This document shows positions 18,400 to 27,601 of a stretch of DNA of 64,000 bases, piece by piece. The notes below the pieces were generated by a model that saw only the letters and a program-made list of their open reading frames with translations, did not search any database and had not been told where the DNA came from. Made by a program: the position numbers and the translations under genes. The stretch's first letter is position 1, and each line of letters begins with the position of its first letter. The DNA is from Chthoniobacterales bacterium (GTDB lineage Bacteria > Verrucomicrobiota > Verrucomicrobiia > Chthoniobacterales > DASVRZ01): NCBI GenBank assembly GCA_039930045.1, contig JBDSQB010000017.1, positions 124,001 to 188,000 on the forward strand. Reading direction: 5' to 3'.

Positions 18400-19833
18400 G
18401 TGAAAAAGCATTTCCGGGTGATTGTTGCCGTTCTGAGCCTGGGAGTGCTCCTCTTCGCCGCGTTCATCCTTGCCGTCAACCTCTACGTGCAGTCGATGGG
18501 CATCCAAAACCGCCTCCGCACCGCACTCAGCCAAGCCGTCGGAATGCCGGTCGGTGTCTTTCGCACGACGTTTTCCCCGTGGGGCGGCTTCCGGCTCGAC
18601 CAGATCAAAATCACCTCCGATCTCCCACGGGCGAGCGCGAATTTTCTCACCGCCGACTGCCTCGAAGTCCGCTGCGAATTCATCCCGCTGCTGCAAGGCC
18701 GCATCGTCATTCGCCGCGTCGCGCTGGATGCGCCGCAATTCGTCTTTCAGAAAAATGACCGGGGCCAGTTTCGCTTCCCGCGCCATGCGACTTCCATGCC
18801 AATCGTCGTCGCACCTTCAGCGCGCGTGCCTCCCCGGGCGACTCTCCCCGAGGTCACTCACACGCCCATTGCCACACCGACTCCAGCGACCGCTCCGGCA
18901 GTCGCGACCGCGAAAAAAGCCCCGCTCCCCGACGCCGACATCCGCAAACTCCTCCTCCGCGACGGCACCTTCCGCTTCCTCGCGCAGGACGGCAGCGAGC
19001 TCATCCGCCTCGAAATGGTGCGCTGCTCGCTCAACGCCAGGACCGCCCCCGGCACCTTCATCGGCGTTCTGGAAATCAAAAAGGCCGTCATTCTCAACCG
19101 CTGGGAAATCGCCAATCTCGAAGCCGCCGTCACAGTCGAAAACCACCAACTCCACATCCAAAAACTCGCGGCCGACATGGGCGAGGGTCGATTGGAAGGC
19201 GGTGCCGACGCTGATCTCGCCGCCGAGGGCCAGCCCTATAGCGTGCATTTTCGCCTGAGCAAAGGAGAACTCGGGAAATTTTTCCCGGAGGATTCCGACA
19301 TGGCGCGCGAGCTCGTCGGGATGGTCCATGCGCGGCTGGAGTATGAGGGTTTCGCCACGCAGGAGGACAAAAACAAAGGCCACGCCGAGCTGAAAATTTC
19401 CAAGGCACGGGTCACGCATTTGCCCATTCTGGAACTCGCCAGCCAGCTAATGCGCTCCGACGATTTGAAAAAATTCAGCATTCGGAAAACAGAGATCAAG
19501 GCCGACATCACCGGACCACTCATTCACATCACGCCGTCCGCGATGGAGAGCGACCACATGAAAATCACCTTCTCGGGTCCCGTCGATGCGCGGCAGAACC
19601 TCGATCTGCGCGCGCAACTTTTGCTGGATGAAGCCCTCTTCAAAAAGCTGCCCAGCGAGGCGCGAGAAAATTTCGTCAAGCAATCCGACAGCGGCCAGCA
19701 GGCGCTCGATTTCGCGATCAACGGCACGCTCTCCGCGCCCGAAAGCAACTTCGTCAATCGGCTGATCGGCGAGAAATTGCAGAAGAAATTCAAAAACTTC
19801 CTCGGCAACTCCGAGCCCACGCCGAAGAAATGA
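18400..19833 (+). CDS. AsmA-like envelope protein
   Basis: A 477-residue protein with an N-terminal membrane anchor (about residues 7-27) and a long extracytoplasmic part rich in beta-strand patterns. A Pro/Thr/Ala-rich linker lies near 150-170. The C-terminal half resembles AsmA/TamB-like repeats (for example GEGRLEGGADADL and ITGPLIHITPSAM). AsmA-type proteins are thought to move lipids or assist outer-membrane assembly. The start is GTG at 18400. It overlaps rsmD by four bases, and rsmD overlaps waaA in the same way, giving a three-gene transcript. Confidence 0.72.
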   Translation: MKKHFRVIVAVLSLGVLLFAAFILAVNLYVQSMGIQNRLRTALSQAVGMPVGVFRTTFSPWGGFRLDQIKITSDLPRASANFLTADCLEVRCEFIPLLQGRIVIRRVALDAPQFVFQKNDRGQFRFPRHATSMPIVVAPSARVPPRATLPEVTHTPIATPTPATAPAVATAKKAPLPDADIRKLLLRDGTFRFLAQDGSELIRLEMVRCSLNARTAPGTFIGVLEIKKAVILNRWEIANLEAAVTVENHQLHIQKLAADMGEGRLEGGADADLAAEGQPYSVHFRLSKGELGKFFPEDSDMARELVGMVHARLEYEGFATQEDKNKGHAELKISKARVTHLPILELASQLMRSDDLKKFSIRKTEIKADITGPLIHITPSAMESDHMKITFSGPVDARQNLDLRAQLLLDEALFKKLPSEARENFVKQSDSGQQALDFAINGTLSAPESNFVNRLIGEKLQKKFKNFLGNSEPTPKK

Positions 19834-20372
19834 GAGTGGTCGCTGGCTGCGCGGGCGGCATTCCGCTGCAACTCCCCAAACACGATCTGCGTCCGACGAT
19901 GGACAAGGTGAAGGGCGCGATTTTTTCCAGTCTCGGCGAGGTCGTCACCGGAGCGCGCGTGCTGGATTTATTCGCTGGTTCCGGTGCGCTCGGGATCGAG
20001 GCCATGAGCCGGGGCGCGGCGCAGGCGACGCTGGTGGAGAGTCATGTCAAAGCCCTCGACGCCATCGCCGCAAACCTGCGCAAGACGCAACTCGCAGCCA
20101 CGGTTTGCCGCGAGGAAGTCTTCCATTTCCTGAAGCGAAACACAGGCGAGTTTGATTTGATTCTGGCCGATCCGCCGTATGCGAAAACGCCTGGCGCTAC
20201 GGATTTCGGCGAACAGCTTTTGCATTCGCCCGACCTCGCCCGCGCCCTCTCACCCGAGGGTTTTTTCGTCCTCGAACGCGCCCCGGCTTCGTTTTTGCCG
20301 ACGCCGCTTTTCCGGCTCATCCGCCAGAAAACCTACGGCGCGACCGAGGTGCTTTTGCTCGCCCATCCATGA
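19830..20372 (+). CDS. rsmD: 16S rRNA (guanine966-N2)-methyltransferase
   Basis: A 180-residue SAM-dependent methyltransferase. Start MRVVAGCAGG is the family N-terminus, DLFAGSGALGIEAMSRGA is the SAM-binding loop, and LADPPYA is the catalytic DPPY motif. It modifies G966 of 16S rRNA during 30S assembly. ATGA overlaps occur with both the preceding AsmA-like gene and the following waaA. No coaD, the usual neighbour elsewhere, is seen. Confidence 0.93.
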   Translation: MRVVAGCAGGIPLQLPKHDLRPTMDKVKGAIFSSLGEVVTGARVLDLFAGSGALGIEAMSRGAAQATLVESHVKALDAIAANLRKTQLAATVCREEVFHFLKRNTGEFDLILADPPYAKTPGATDFGEQLLHSPDLARALSPEGFFVLERAPASFLPTPLFRLIRQKTYGATEVLLLAHP

Positions 20373-21667
20373 AACGCGCGCTTCCTTCCGCCGTTGTTTT
20401 CCGGCTGGCGATCTATCGATTTCTCTTTCCGCTGATCCTGATTTTCCTGCTTCCGAGCATGATCCGGCGGATGGTGAAACGGGGAAATTTTCGGCGCAAT
20501 CTCGGCCAGCGTTTTGGGTTTTTCACAGCCGAGTTCCAATCGAGTCTGCGCGGGAAAAAAACCGTCTGGCTGCAATCGATCTCGGTCGGGGAAACGCAGG
20601 TTGCGCTCAAACTCGCCCGCGAATGGACGCTGCGGAAACCCGATTTGCAGATCGTGATTTCCGTGACGACCTCGACTGGATTCGATCTCGCCAGTCGCGT
20701 GGCTGGGAAAAACTTGCACGTCATTTACAATCCCATCGACCTCGCCGGGATCGTACGGCGGACTTTGAATGCGGTGCAACCCGCAGCGCTTGTTCTCATC
20801 GAAGGAACATGGCCGGTGCTGGTCGTCGAGTCGTGGCGGCGCGGGATTCCGGTCTCGCTGGTGGCACGACTTTCCCCGAGATCGGCTAGGCGGTTTCGGA
20901 AGTTTCGTGGATTCAGCGGCCCGATTTTTGCCTTGCTCGACCACGTTTTTGTCCAGGAGCCAGAGGAGAAAATCACTTGGGAAACGCTCGGGGCCAGAGT
21001 CGGCGCGATCCATTGCTGCGGAGCGATTAAATACGACGAACCGCCCGCGCCGATCAAAAAAAGGGCGGAGTTCCAATCGATTCTGGAAACGCTCGGCGCG
21101 ACTGAGTCGAGTTCCATTCTTCTCGCGGGCAGCACGTTTCCCGGCGAGGAACTGATTCTCGCGCGGACTTACCTGAAACTGCGGGAGTCGTTTCCCGATT
21201 TGTTTTTGATTCTCGTGCCGCGCCACGTCGAGCGCACGCCGGAGATATTATTGGAACTCGCCTCGCTGCCGCTGGAGGTCGCGCGGCGCACCGGACCGAA
21301 AAAAGCCGACGTGCTGCTGGTCGATACCACGGGCGAATTGCGCGACTGGTATGCTTTCGCGACGGTGGTTTTCATTGGCAAAAGTCTCGCGTCCACCGGC
21401 GGTCAGAATCCGGTGGAACCCGCCTTGCTCGGGAAGCCGGTCGTCTTCGGACCACACATGGAAAACTTCGCGCCGATTGTGCGTCAATGGCTGGCGACAG
21501 ATGCAGCGCTTCAAGTCGCAGACGAATCTGAGCTGGCAATCCAAGTTGAGCGACTCTTGGGAAATTCTGAACTTCGCCAGTCGTTCGCTGCGAAAGCCAT
21601 TGCATCGATCAGCGCCCACTTCGGCGCGACTAGACGCGTCGTTGAGCGGCTGCGATCTAGCCCTTGA
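20369..21667 (+). CDS. waaA: 3-deoxy-D-manno-octulosonic acid (Kdo) transferase
   Basis: A 432-residue inner-membrane-associated GT-B enzyme that adds Kdo from CMP-Kdo to lipid IVA, the first step of LPS core. An N-terminal hydrophobic anchor (about 12-32) is followed by the motif SVGET with the catalytic Glu, IEGTWP (usual xETExWP), KYDEPP, VPRHVER and the C-terminal GGQNPVEPALLGKPVVFGPHMENF signature. It implies an LPS-bearing outer membrane. Its last 11 bases overlap the convergent nuoA gene. Confidence 0.94.
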   Translation: MKRALPSAVVFRLAIYRFLFPLILIFLLPSMIRRMVKRGNFRRNLGQRFGFFTAEFQSSLRGKKTVWLQSISVGETQVALKLAREWTLRKPDLQIVISVTTSTGFDLASRVAGKNLHVIYNPIDLAGIVRRTLNAVQPAALVLIEGTWPVLVVESWRRGIPVSLVARLSPRSARRFRKFRGFSGPIFALLDHVFVQEPEEKITWETLGARVGAIHCCGAIKYDEPPAPIKKRAEFQSILETLGATESSSILLAGSTFPGEELILARTYLKLRESFPDLFLILVPRHVERTPEILLELASLPLEVARRTGPKKADVLLVDTTGELRDWYAFATVVFIGKSLASTGGQNPVEPALLGKPVVFGPHMENFAPIVRQWLATDAALQVADESELAIQVERLLGNSELRQSFAAKAIASISAHFGATRRVVERLRSSP

Positions 21668-22028
21668 AATCGAGCGCGCCCTTTTTGATGGCGTAGATGT
21701 AACCGACCAGCAGGATGCCGACGAAACTGCTCATGCTCACCAGGATGACGCGGCCGTGGTCGCGCAGGAAATCGCGGTAAACGACGGCCCACGGATACAT
21801 GAAAACGATCTCGATATCGAAGAGGATGAAGAGCATCGCCACGAGGTAAAATTTCACGCTGAACCGTGGTTGCGCCCCGGTCTCGGCAATCATGCCGCAT
21901 TCGTAGGCGGTCTCTTTGACGTCGTTCTTTTTGCCGACCCGTCCGATGAGGACGCTGAAAAGCAACGCGCCGCCAGCGAAGCCGAGTGCGATCACGATCT
22001 GGACGAGAATCGGGAGATATTGAATCAT
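21657..22028 (-). CDS. nuoA: NADH-quinone oxidoreductase subunit A
   Basis: A 123-residue, three-helix membrane subunit of respiratory complex I. The conserved loop KETAYECGM (Cys of YECG) and FDIEIVF match NuoA/ND3. Only this subunit is present: downstream is the convergent waaA, overlapped by 11 bases, and upstream is an AraC gene, so it is separated from the other nuo genes. Complex I is presumably encoded elsewhere, perhaps with a second nuoA. Confidence 0.93.
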   Translation of the reverse strand: MIQYLPILVQIVIALGFAGGALLFSVLIGRVGKKNDVKETAYECGMIAETGAQPRFSVKFYLVAMLFILFDIEIVFMYPWAVVYRDFLRDHGRVILVSMSSFVGILLVGYIYAIKKGALDFKG

Positions 22029-22080
22029 GTGTTTGGTCTAAGGCAGCATCGGGCGGGTGACAACGAAAAAACCGTATTTC

Positions 22081-22893
22081 CTAACGAGCACCCGCGCGCC
22101 ATTGCGTGGGCGTGACACCGGTCTGGCGGCGAAACCAGCGGGTGAAATAGTTCGGATCGGTGAACCCGGATTTCTCCGCGACGGTGGCGATTGGGTCGGT
22201 GCCCGCGAGCAATCCGTGGGCACGCTTGAGCGTCTCAGCCGCGCGCAACTGGCCGGTGGACATGCCGGTTTCGCGCCGCAAAATGCGCGTGAGATGATCG
22301 GGATGGTAGCCGACGATTTCGGCGACTTGCGAGACCGCGTTGGAACTCGGCTGGTTTTCACGAAACACTTCGCGGACTCTACGCACGACGGGCAAAGTGG
22401 CGTGCGCGACGGCGTTTTGCTGCAAGCCCGAGGTGCGCATGAGGACGTCGAGAATTTGCAACACCGCCGCCGCCTCGCGCGGGCGGACGTTTTCATTTCC
22501 TGGCTGCCAATCGTGCAACACGGAGAGCGCCTGGCGAATGATTTGCAGGTCGGCCTGCGTGAGATTTGCTCGAATGGCCTGGCTCGCGCCGGGCAATTCG
22601 AGGTCGAGCGTCAGGCAGAGCGGACGCCGACCATCGCCTTCGACGAAGGAATGTTCGCAGCGCGGCGGCAGGAAAAAGAATTTCCCCGGCCTCACTTCAT
22701 AGGTCGTCGCGCCGATGCGCTGACTGCCGTTGCCGGTGAGATAGAGCAGAAATTGGGAGTGCCGGTGTTTGTGGGCCGCGACCCAATCTTTCTCCGGCAG
22801 GTGACGATTCAAGTTGAACCGCCGCACGCGCAGCGGGCCGACGCGGATGTCCAGCGCCTGCGAGTAAATGTGGCGGACGTTTCGGATTTGCAT
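22081..22893 (-). CDS. AraC-family transcriptional regulator
   Basis: A 270-residue regulator with an N-terminal cupin-like sensor domain (HKHRHSQFLLYLTGNG, PGKFFFLPPRCEHSF) and a C-terminal double helix-turn-helix (about 175-268; NAVSQVAEIVGYHPDHLTRILRRE, then ATVAEKSGFTDPNYFTRWFRRQTG). ATG at 22893 is preferred because codons further upstream overlap the likely promoter. It is divergent from the uronide-catabolism operon, 110 nt from the SDR start, so it probably senses a uronate or sugar acid and controls that operon. nuoA follows on the same strand 52 nt downstream. Confidence 0.9.
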   Translation of the reverse strand: MQIRNVRHIYSQALDIRVGPLRVRRFNLNRHLPEKDWVAAHKHRHSQFLLYLTGNGSQRIGATTYEVRPGKFFFLPPRCEHSFVEGDGRRPLCLTLDLELPGASQAIRANLTQADLQIIRQALSVLHDWQPGNENVRPREAAAVLQILDVLMRTSGLQQNAVAHATLPVVRRVREVFRENQPSSNAVSQVAEIVGYHPDHLTRILRRETGMSTGQLRAAETLKRAHGLLAGTDPIATVAEKSGFTDPNYFTRWFRRQTGVTPTQWRAGAR

Positions 22894-23003
22894 CGGCGGA
22901 GATAGACTATTTTCGATGTTCCGAAAAAGAAAGTCGGATTTGTGCTGATTTCTGCGGCGTTTGTCCTCACGGCCTTTTTTCATGCGAGTTACATTCGACT
23001 CAC

Positions 23004-23795
23004 ATGAACCCCCTAAGTGTCATTCTCGTTACCGGCTCCAGTCGTGGTCTGGGCCGCGGTATTGCCGAATCCCTCGCGAAGCTCGGAGTCAGCGTCGCCA
23101 TTCATTATGGATTCAATCGCGCAGCAGCGGAGGAAACCGTCGCGCTCTGCCAAAAGGCGGCGATTTCTCCCGAGCAACGTTTCATTCCCGTGCAGGGCGA
23201 CATCGGGAAGGAAGAAGGCCGGACGCAGCTTTTTGATGCGACTTTGAGTGGATTCGGACGCCTCGACGCGCTGGTGAACAACGCTGGAATCGCCCCCCGT
23301 GTTCGCGCCGACATCACGGAAGCGACTGAGGATGTTTTTGATGAAGTGATCGATGTGAATCTTAAAGGCCCATATTTTCTCTCGCAAAAAGCGGCCAATT
23401 ATTTTCTGGCCCACCCCGGCGAATCTTTGCTGCCCGATGGCTACAAACTGATCTTCGTTTCGTCCCTTTCCGCCGCCGTGCCATCGCTGAATCGCGGCGA
23501 ATATTGCATCTCGAAAGCCGCGCTCGCGATGGTCACGCAACTCTGGGCCAACCGCCTTGCCGATCAGGGCGTCTCCGTTCTGGAACTTCGCCCCGGCATC
23601 ATGGCGACCGATATGACGGCGGGCGTAAAAGGCAAATACGACGCGCTGATCGAGAGCGGTCTTGTTCCGCAGAAACGCTGGGGCACGCCGGACGATCTCG
23701 GGCGCGCGGTCAGCAGTATTCTCGCGGGTCATTTCCCATTTTCCACCGGCGACGTGATCAATATCGACGGCGGTTTCCACCTCAGAAAACTCTAA
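23004..23795 (+). CDS. short-chain dehydrogenase/reductase
   Basis: A 263-residue NAD(P)-dependent SDR. The cofactor motif is TGSSRGLGRGIAE, the structural motif is VNNAGIA, and the catalytic residues sit in FVSSLSAAVPSLNRGEYCISK (Ser, Tyr, Lys). The C-terminal GDVINIDGGFHL is typical. In this operon it most plausibly reduces a keto-uronate: DKI to KDG like KduD, or DEH to KDG like alginate-monomer reductases. This is inferred from context; by sequence alone it is annotated as a generic 3-ketoacyl-ACP-reductase-like SDR. First gene of the operon, 6 nt before GH88. Confidence 0.85.
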   Translation: MNPLSVILVTGSSRGLGRGIAESLAKLGVSVAIHYGFNRAAAEETVALCQKAAISPEQRFIPVQGDIGKEEGRTQLFDATLSGFGRLDALVNNAGIAPRVRADITEATEDVFDEVIDVNLKGPYFLSQKAANYFLAHPGESLLPDGYKLIFVSSLSAAVPSLNRGEYCISKAALAMVTQLWANRLADQGVSVLELRPGIMATDMTAGVKGKYDALIESGLVPQKRWGTPDDLGRAVSSILAGHFPFSTGDVINIDGGFHLRKL

Positions 23796-23801
23796 CTCCC
23801 C

Positions 23802-25193
23802 ATGATCCAAATCGATTCGACTCTCACTCCCGCGTCGCTGGCCACGGCCGTCGCCGATGTCTTCGCCGTTTCCGCTCCGAAGATTCGCAAACTGCAAAAT
23901 CGCTGGGCCGATAAAAGTGGAACTCCCGTCTTCACCATCGCCGGTGAATACACCGCACGCGGCTGGACGGAATGGACGCAGGGCTTCCAATTTGGCGCGG
24001 CCATTTTGCAATTCGAGTTTGATGGAAATGAAGAATTTCTAACCATCGGTCGCCAGGGAACGCTCGATCACATGGCGTCGCATCTGACTCACATCGGAGT
24101 GCACGATCACGGTTTTAACAACGTCAGCACTTACGGAAATCTCCTGCGCCTGATGGCTCTCGGAAAAATCCCGCACAACGAATGGGAGAAAAATTTCTAC
24201 GAGCTTGCGCTGAAAACCACCGGCGCGATTCAAGCCGCGCGCTGGACCTCGCTTCCGGGCAATCTCGGCTACATTTATTCCTTCAATGGACCGCATTCGT
24301 TGTTCTCCGACACCGTTCGTTCGCTGCGCGCGCTGGCAGTGAGTCACCTGCTGGGACATCGTCTCATGCACGAAGGCGACAAGCCGGCGTCTTTGTTAGA
24401 ACGTCTCCTGCAACACGCCGAGACGACCGCGAAATATAACGTCTATTATGGCCAGGGCCGTGACTTTTACGACATCTCGGGCCGTACCGTGCACGAGTCG
24501 ATTTTCAATCTGAACGACGGCAATTACCGCTGCCCGAGCACGCAGCAGGGCTACTCGCCGTTCTCCACCTGGACGCGCGGATTGTCGTGGATTTTGCTGG
24601 GCTACGCCGAGGAGTTGGAGCTTTTCGACGTGATGTCTCCATCGGAGTTTGAGCCGTATGGCGGCAAGACAAAATGGGTCGACCGCTTCCTCGAACCCGC
24701 GCTCGCGACGGCGGATTTCTTTATCGAGCACACGCCGACCGACGGCATTCCTTATTGGGACACCGGCGCTCCTAACCTTCACAAGTTAGGTGATTATCTG
24801 AATCGTCCCGCCGAGCCCGACAACGACCATGAGCCGGTCGATAGTTCTGCGGCAGCGATTGCAGCGCAGGGTTATTTGCGGCTCGGAAAATTCCTCGAGA
24901 AACGCGGTGACACCAAACGCGGTCATCGGTATTTCCAGGCCGGACTCACCATCGCCCGCAGCCTCTTTGGCGGCACTTATCTCTCGCACGATCCGAATCA
25001 CGAGGGACTGCTGCTGCACAGTATTTACCATCAGCCGAATGGCTGGGATTACGTGCCGCCGGGCAAGAAAATCGCTCAGGGCGAATCCTCCATGTGGGGC
25101 GATTACCATGGCCGCGAACTCGCCATTCTCATCCAAAGTCTGATCGACGGAAAAACCTATCACCGCTTCTTCAACGGCGTCGCCAGCCACTAA
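23802..25193 (+). CDS. GH88-family unsaturated glucuronyl hydrolase
   Basis: A 463-residue (alpha/alpha)6-barrel glycoside hydrolase that releases 4,5-unsaturated uronic acid from the non-reducing end of lyase products. Hallmarks are VHDHGFNN (Asp102, matching the catalytic Asp of HDxGF), FSTWTRGLSWILLGYAEE (STWSRGQAW-type), IPYWDTGAPN and EPVDSSAAAIAAQGYLRLG. No signal peptide is seen, so it probably acts on imported oligosaccharides in the cytoplasm. The second catalytic Asp of Bacillus UGL could not be placed with confidence. Substrates could be chondroitin, hyaluronan, ulvan, pectin or microbial exopolysaccharide fragments. Confidence 0.83.
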   Translation: MIQIDSTLTPASLATAVADVFAVSAPKIRKLQNRWADKSGTPVFTIAGEYTARGWTEWTQGFQFGAAILQFEFDGNEEFLTIGRQGTLDHMASHLTHIGVHDHGFNNVSTYGNLLRLMALGKIPHNEWEKNFYELALKTTGAIQAARWTSLPGNLGYIYSFNGPHSLFSDTVRSLRALAVSHLLGHRLMHEGDKPASLLERLLQHAETTAKYNVYYGQGRDFYDISGRTVHESIFNLNDGNYRCPSTQQGYSPFSTWTRGLSWILLGYAEELELFDVMSPSEFEPYGGKTKWVDRFLEPALATADFFIEHTPTDGIPYWDTGAPNLHKLGDYLNRPAEPDNDHEPVDSSAAAIAAQGYLRLGKFLEKRGDTKRGHRYFQAGLTIARSLFGGTYLSHDPNHEGLLLHSIYHQPNGWDYVPPGKKIAQGESSMWGDYHGRELAILIQSLIDGKTYHRFFNGVASH

Positions 25194-25211
25194 CATAACT
25201 ATCTAACTCGA

Positions 25212-25658
25212 ATGACCATCACTGACCTCGCAAAAATGGAAGGCCGCCGTTATCCGGCGCGCCGCCGCACCCAAAATCTCGCTGGCGGAGTCGCCCCGAT
25301 TCAGGCGACGAATTTCGCCATGGGCAACGTCACACTCGACCCGAATGGCGGCCAGGTACCGTGGCATAATCAGGAGCAGGAGGAAGTCTATTTCATTGTC
25401 GAAGGCACTGGCGAAATGTGTCTCGGCGAAGAACGCCAGATCCTCACGAGCGGCCAGATGGCTTACATTCCATCGGGCATTTTTCATCAGCTCACCAACG
25501 TCGGCGACACGCCGTTGCGGATGATTTATTGCTACGGCCCCGCGGGAGATGTCGCACATTGGCGGCAGGAACTCGACGGCACTTTGCCGCCCGCCGGTGT
25601 CGGCGACACGCCTCCACTTCCACCCGGCGCGCAGCCGCAGTGCACCATTAAACCCTAA
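25212..25658 (+). CDS. small single-domain cupin, possible KdgF-like uronate ketonisation enzyme
   Basis: A 148-residue single cupin. Motif 1 is GGQVPWHNQEQEEVYFIVEG, where His, a downstream Gln and Glu could bind metal; the second His of the usual HxH is replaced. Motif 2 is MAYIPSGIFHQLTN with the conserved His. A C-terminal tail is Pro-rich. KdgF, a small cupin in pectate and alginate clusters, converts unsaturated uronates to the linear keto form. No kduI is present here, and this gene sits directly after GH88, so that role is proposed from position; sugar isomerase or sensor roles are also possible. Confidence 0.75.
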   Translation: MTITDLAKMEGRRYPARRRTQNLAGGVAPIQATNFAMGNVTLDPNGGQVPWHNQEQEEVYFIVEGTGEMCLGEERQILTSGQMAYIPSGIFHQLTNVGDTPLRMIYCYGPAGDVAHWRQELDGTLPPAGVGDTPPLPPGAQPQCTIKP

Positions 25659-25691
25659 CTCCCCTCAAACTTAGACTCGAATCCAACTCCT

Positions 25692-26843
25692 ATGAAAATT
25701 CACAAAATCGGCATCATCATGAACGGCGTCACCGGACGCATGGGCAAAAACCAGCATCTCATTCGTTCCATCGATGCGATCATCAAACAAGGCGGCGTCA
25801 AAATTAGCGCCGAGGAAGTCATCATGCCCGATCCGATCCTGGTCGGACGCAGCGAGACGAAGCTGAAGGAATTGTGCACCATGACGTCGGTCAAAAAATA
25901 CACGACCGACCTCGACAGCGTGATGAACGACCCGGCTTACCAGATTTATTTCGACGCGCAGAGCACGCTCCGCCGGTTCGACGCGGTGAAGCAGGCGGCG
26001 GAGGCCGGCAAGCATGTCTATTGCGAGAAGCCGACCGCGATCACGACCGAAAATGCTTACAAACTTTACGAGATCTGCCGCAACGCCGGAGTGAAAAACG
26101 GCGTCGTCCAGGACAAGCTCTGGTTGCCCGGCATGGTGAAATTTATGCGCCTGAAAGAGAACGATTTCTTTGGAAAAATCCTCAGCGTGCGTGGCGAATT
26201 TGGCTACTGGGTTTTCGAGGGTCACACTATTCCCGCGCAACGTCCGAGCTGGAATTATCGCAAGGAAGACGGCGGCGGCATGATCGTGGATATGCTCTGT
26301 CACTGGCGCTACGTGATCGACAATTTGTTTGGCAACGTGAAGAGCGTTTCCTGTCTCGCCGCGACGCACATCCCCGAGCGCGTGGACGAGGAGGGCAAGC
26401 CCTACGTTTGCACGGCGGACGACTCGGCGTATTCCACATTCGAGTTGGAGAACGGTGTGATCTGCCATTTCAATTCGAGCTGGAATGTGCGCGTTCGCCG
26501 CGACGACCTTCTCACGATGCAAGTCGATGGAACGAAAGGCAGCGCCATCGTCGGTCTGCGCGACGTCTGGATTCAACATTACGGCAACACCCCGAAGCCC
26601 ATCTGGAACCCTGACATCAAGCAACCCATCGACTTTTTCGACGGCTGGAGCAAAGTCCCCGAGCAGGAGACTTACGACAATGCGTTCAAGATTCAGTGGG
26701 AACTTTTCCTGCGTCACGTCGTGCTCGACGAGCCGTTCCGCTGGACGCTCCTCGAAGGCGCGAAAGGCGTGCAACTCGCCGAACTCGGCATCCAAAGCAG
26801 TGAGCAACGCAAGTGGCTCGATCTGCCCGAACTGACCGCTTAA
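25692..26843 (+). CDS. Gfo/Idh/MocA family oxidoreductase
   Basis: A 383-residue NAD(P)-dependent sugar oxidoreductase. The N-terminal Rossmann domain begins HKIGIIMNGVTGRMG, an atypical loop. The diagnostic GKHVYCEKPTA with catalytic Lys follows near residue 110, and GGGMIVDMLCHWRYVIDNLFG provides the usual DxxxH motif. The C-terminal alpha/beta domain forms the sugar pocket. No Tat signal is seen, so the protein is cytoplasmic. Within the operon it may oxidise or epimerise an additional uronate or modified sugar released by GH88; no specific reaction can be assigned. Confidence 0.86.
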   Translation: MKIHKIGIIMNGVTGRMGKNQHLIRSIDAIIKQGGVKISAEEVIMPDPILVGRSETKLKELCTMTSVKKYTTDLDSVMNDPAYQIYFDAQSTLRRFDAVKQAAEAGKHVYCEKPTAITTENAYKLYEICRNAGVKNGVVQDKLWLPGMVKFMRLKENDFFGKILSVRGEFGYWVFEGHTIPAQRPSWNYRKEDGGGMIVDMLCHWRYVIDNLFGNVKSVSCLAATHIPERVDEEGKPYVCTADDSAYSTFELENGVICHFNSSWNVRVRRDDLLTMQVDGTKGSAIVGLRDVWIQHYGNTPKPIWNPDIKQPIDFFDGWSKVPEQETYDNAFKIQWELFLRHVVLDEPFRWTLLEGAKGVQLAELGIQSSEQRKWLDLPELTA

Positions 26844-26874
26844 ACCCGATAACACTGGAACCGGAATCTAAAAT

Positions 26875-27540
26875 ATGACACCCGCCTTCGATCCGTCGCT
26901 CGCCGCCGAAATCCAGAAAACCGGCATCATCGCCGTGCTCATTGTTGACCGCGAAGACGACGCGGTGCCGCTCGCCCGCGCGCTCCTCGACGGTGGCGTG
27001 AATGTGATGGAACTCACCTTGCGAACACCCGCTGCGCTCGGAGCCTTGAAACGCATTCGCGCGGAAGTCCCCGAAATGATCGCTGGCGTCGGCACGATTC
27101 TGACGCTCGATCAACTCGCGCAAACGGTCGCTTCCGGGGCTGCGTTCGGCGTCGCACCTGGAGTGAATCCACGCATTCTCGCCGCCGCGCGAGAGGCCGG
27201 ACTATCGTTCGCGCCGGGCGTTTGCACGCCGACTGATATGGAACTCGCCATCGAAAACGGCTGCGAGTTGCTGAAGTTTTTCCCTGCTGAACCGATGGGC
27301 GGTCTTGCCTATTTAAAAGCAGCCGCCGCGCCTTACCTGCATCTCGGCGTGAAATTTGTCCCGCTCGGCGGCATCAACGGCAAAAACATGGCCTCCTATT
27401 TGTCCGACCCGCTCATCTCCGCGCTAGGCGGAAGCTGGCTCGCGCCGCGCGATCTCATCAATGCCCAGGATTGGAAAGGCATAACCGCTCTCGCTCATGC
27501 TGCCGTTACAGAGATACAGAGCGTTCGCGGTCCGAAATAG
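26875..27540 (+). CDS. eda: KDPG/KHG aldolase
   Basis: A 221-residue class I aldolase that splits 2-keto-3-deoxy-6-phosphogluconate into pyruvate and glyceraldehyde-3-phosphate. Motifs are VMELTLRTPAAL with the catalytic Glu, AGVGTILT, GVAPGVNPRI, and LKFFPAEPMGG with the Schiff-base Lys. The phosphate-binding GGI is in PLGGINGKNM. It acts after the PfkB-type kinase encoded at the end of the operon, completing the lower uronate pathway. Confidence 0.92.
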   Translation: MTPAFDPSLAAEIQKTGIIAVLIVDREDDAVPLARALLDGGVNVMELTLRTPAALGALKRIRAEVPEMIAGVGTILTLDQLAQTVASGAAFGVAPGVNPRILAAAREAGLSFAPGVCTPTDMELAIENGCELLKFFPAEPMGGLAYLKAAAAPYLHLGVKFVPLGGINGKNMASYLSDPLISALGGSWLAPRDLINAQDWKGITALAHAAVTEIQSVRGPK

Positions 27541-27601
27541 CTCTTCGAGTGGAATAGAATTCTAACTCGCAACGACGACGGCCAGGCATTATTTGTGAGT
27601 C

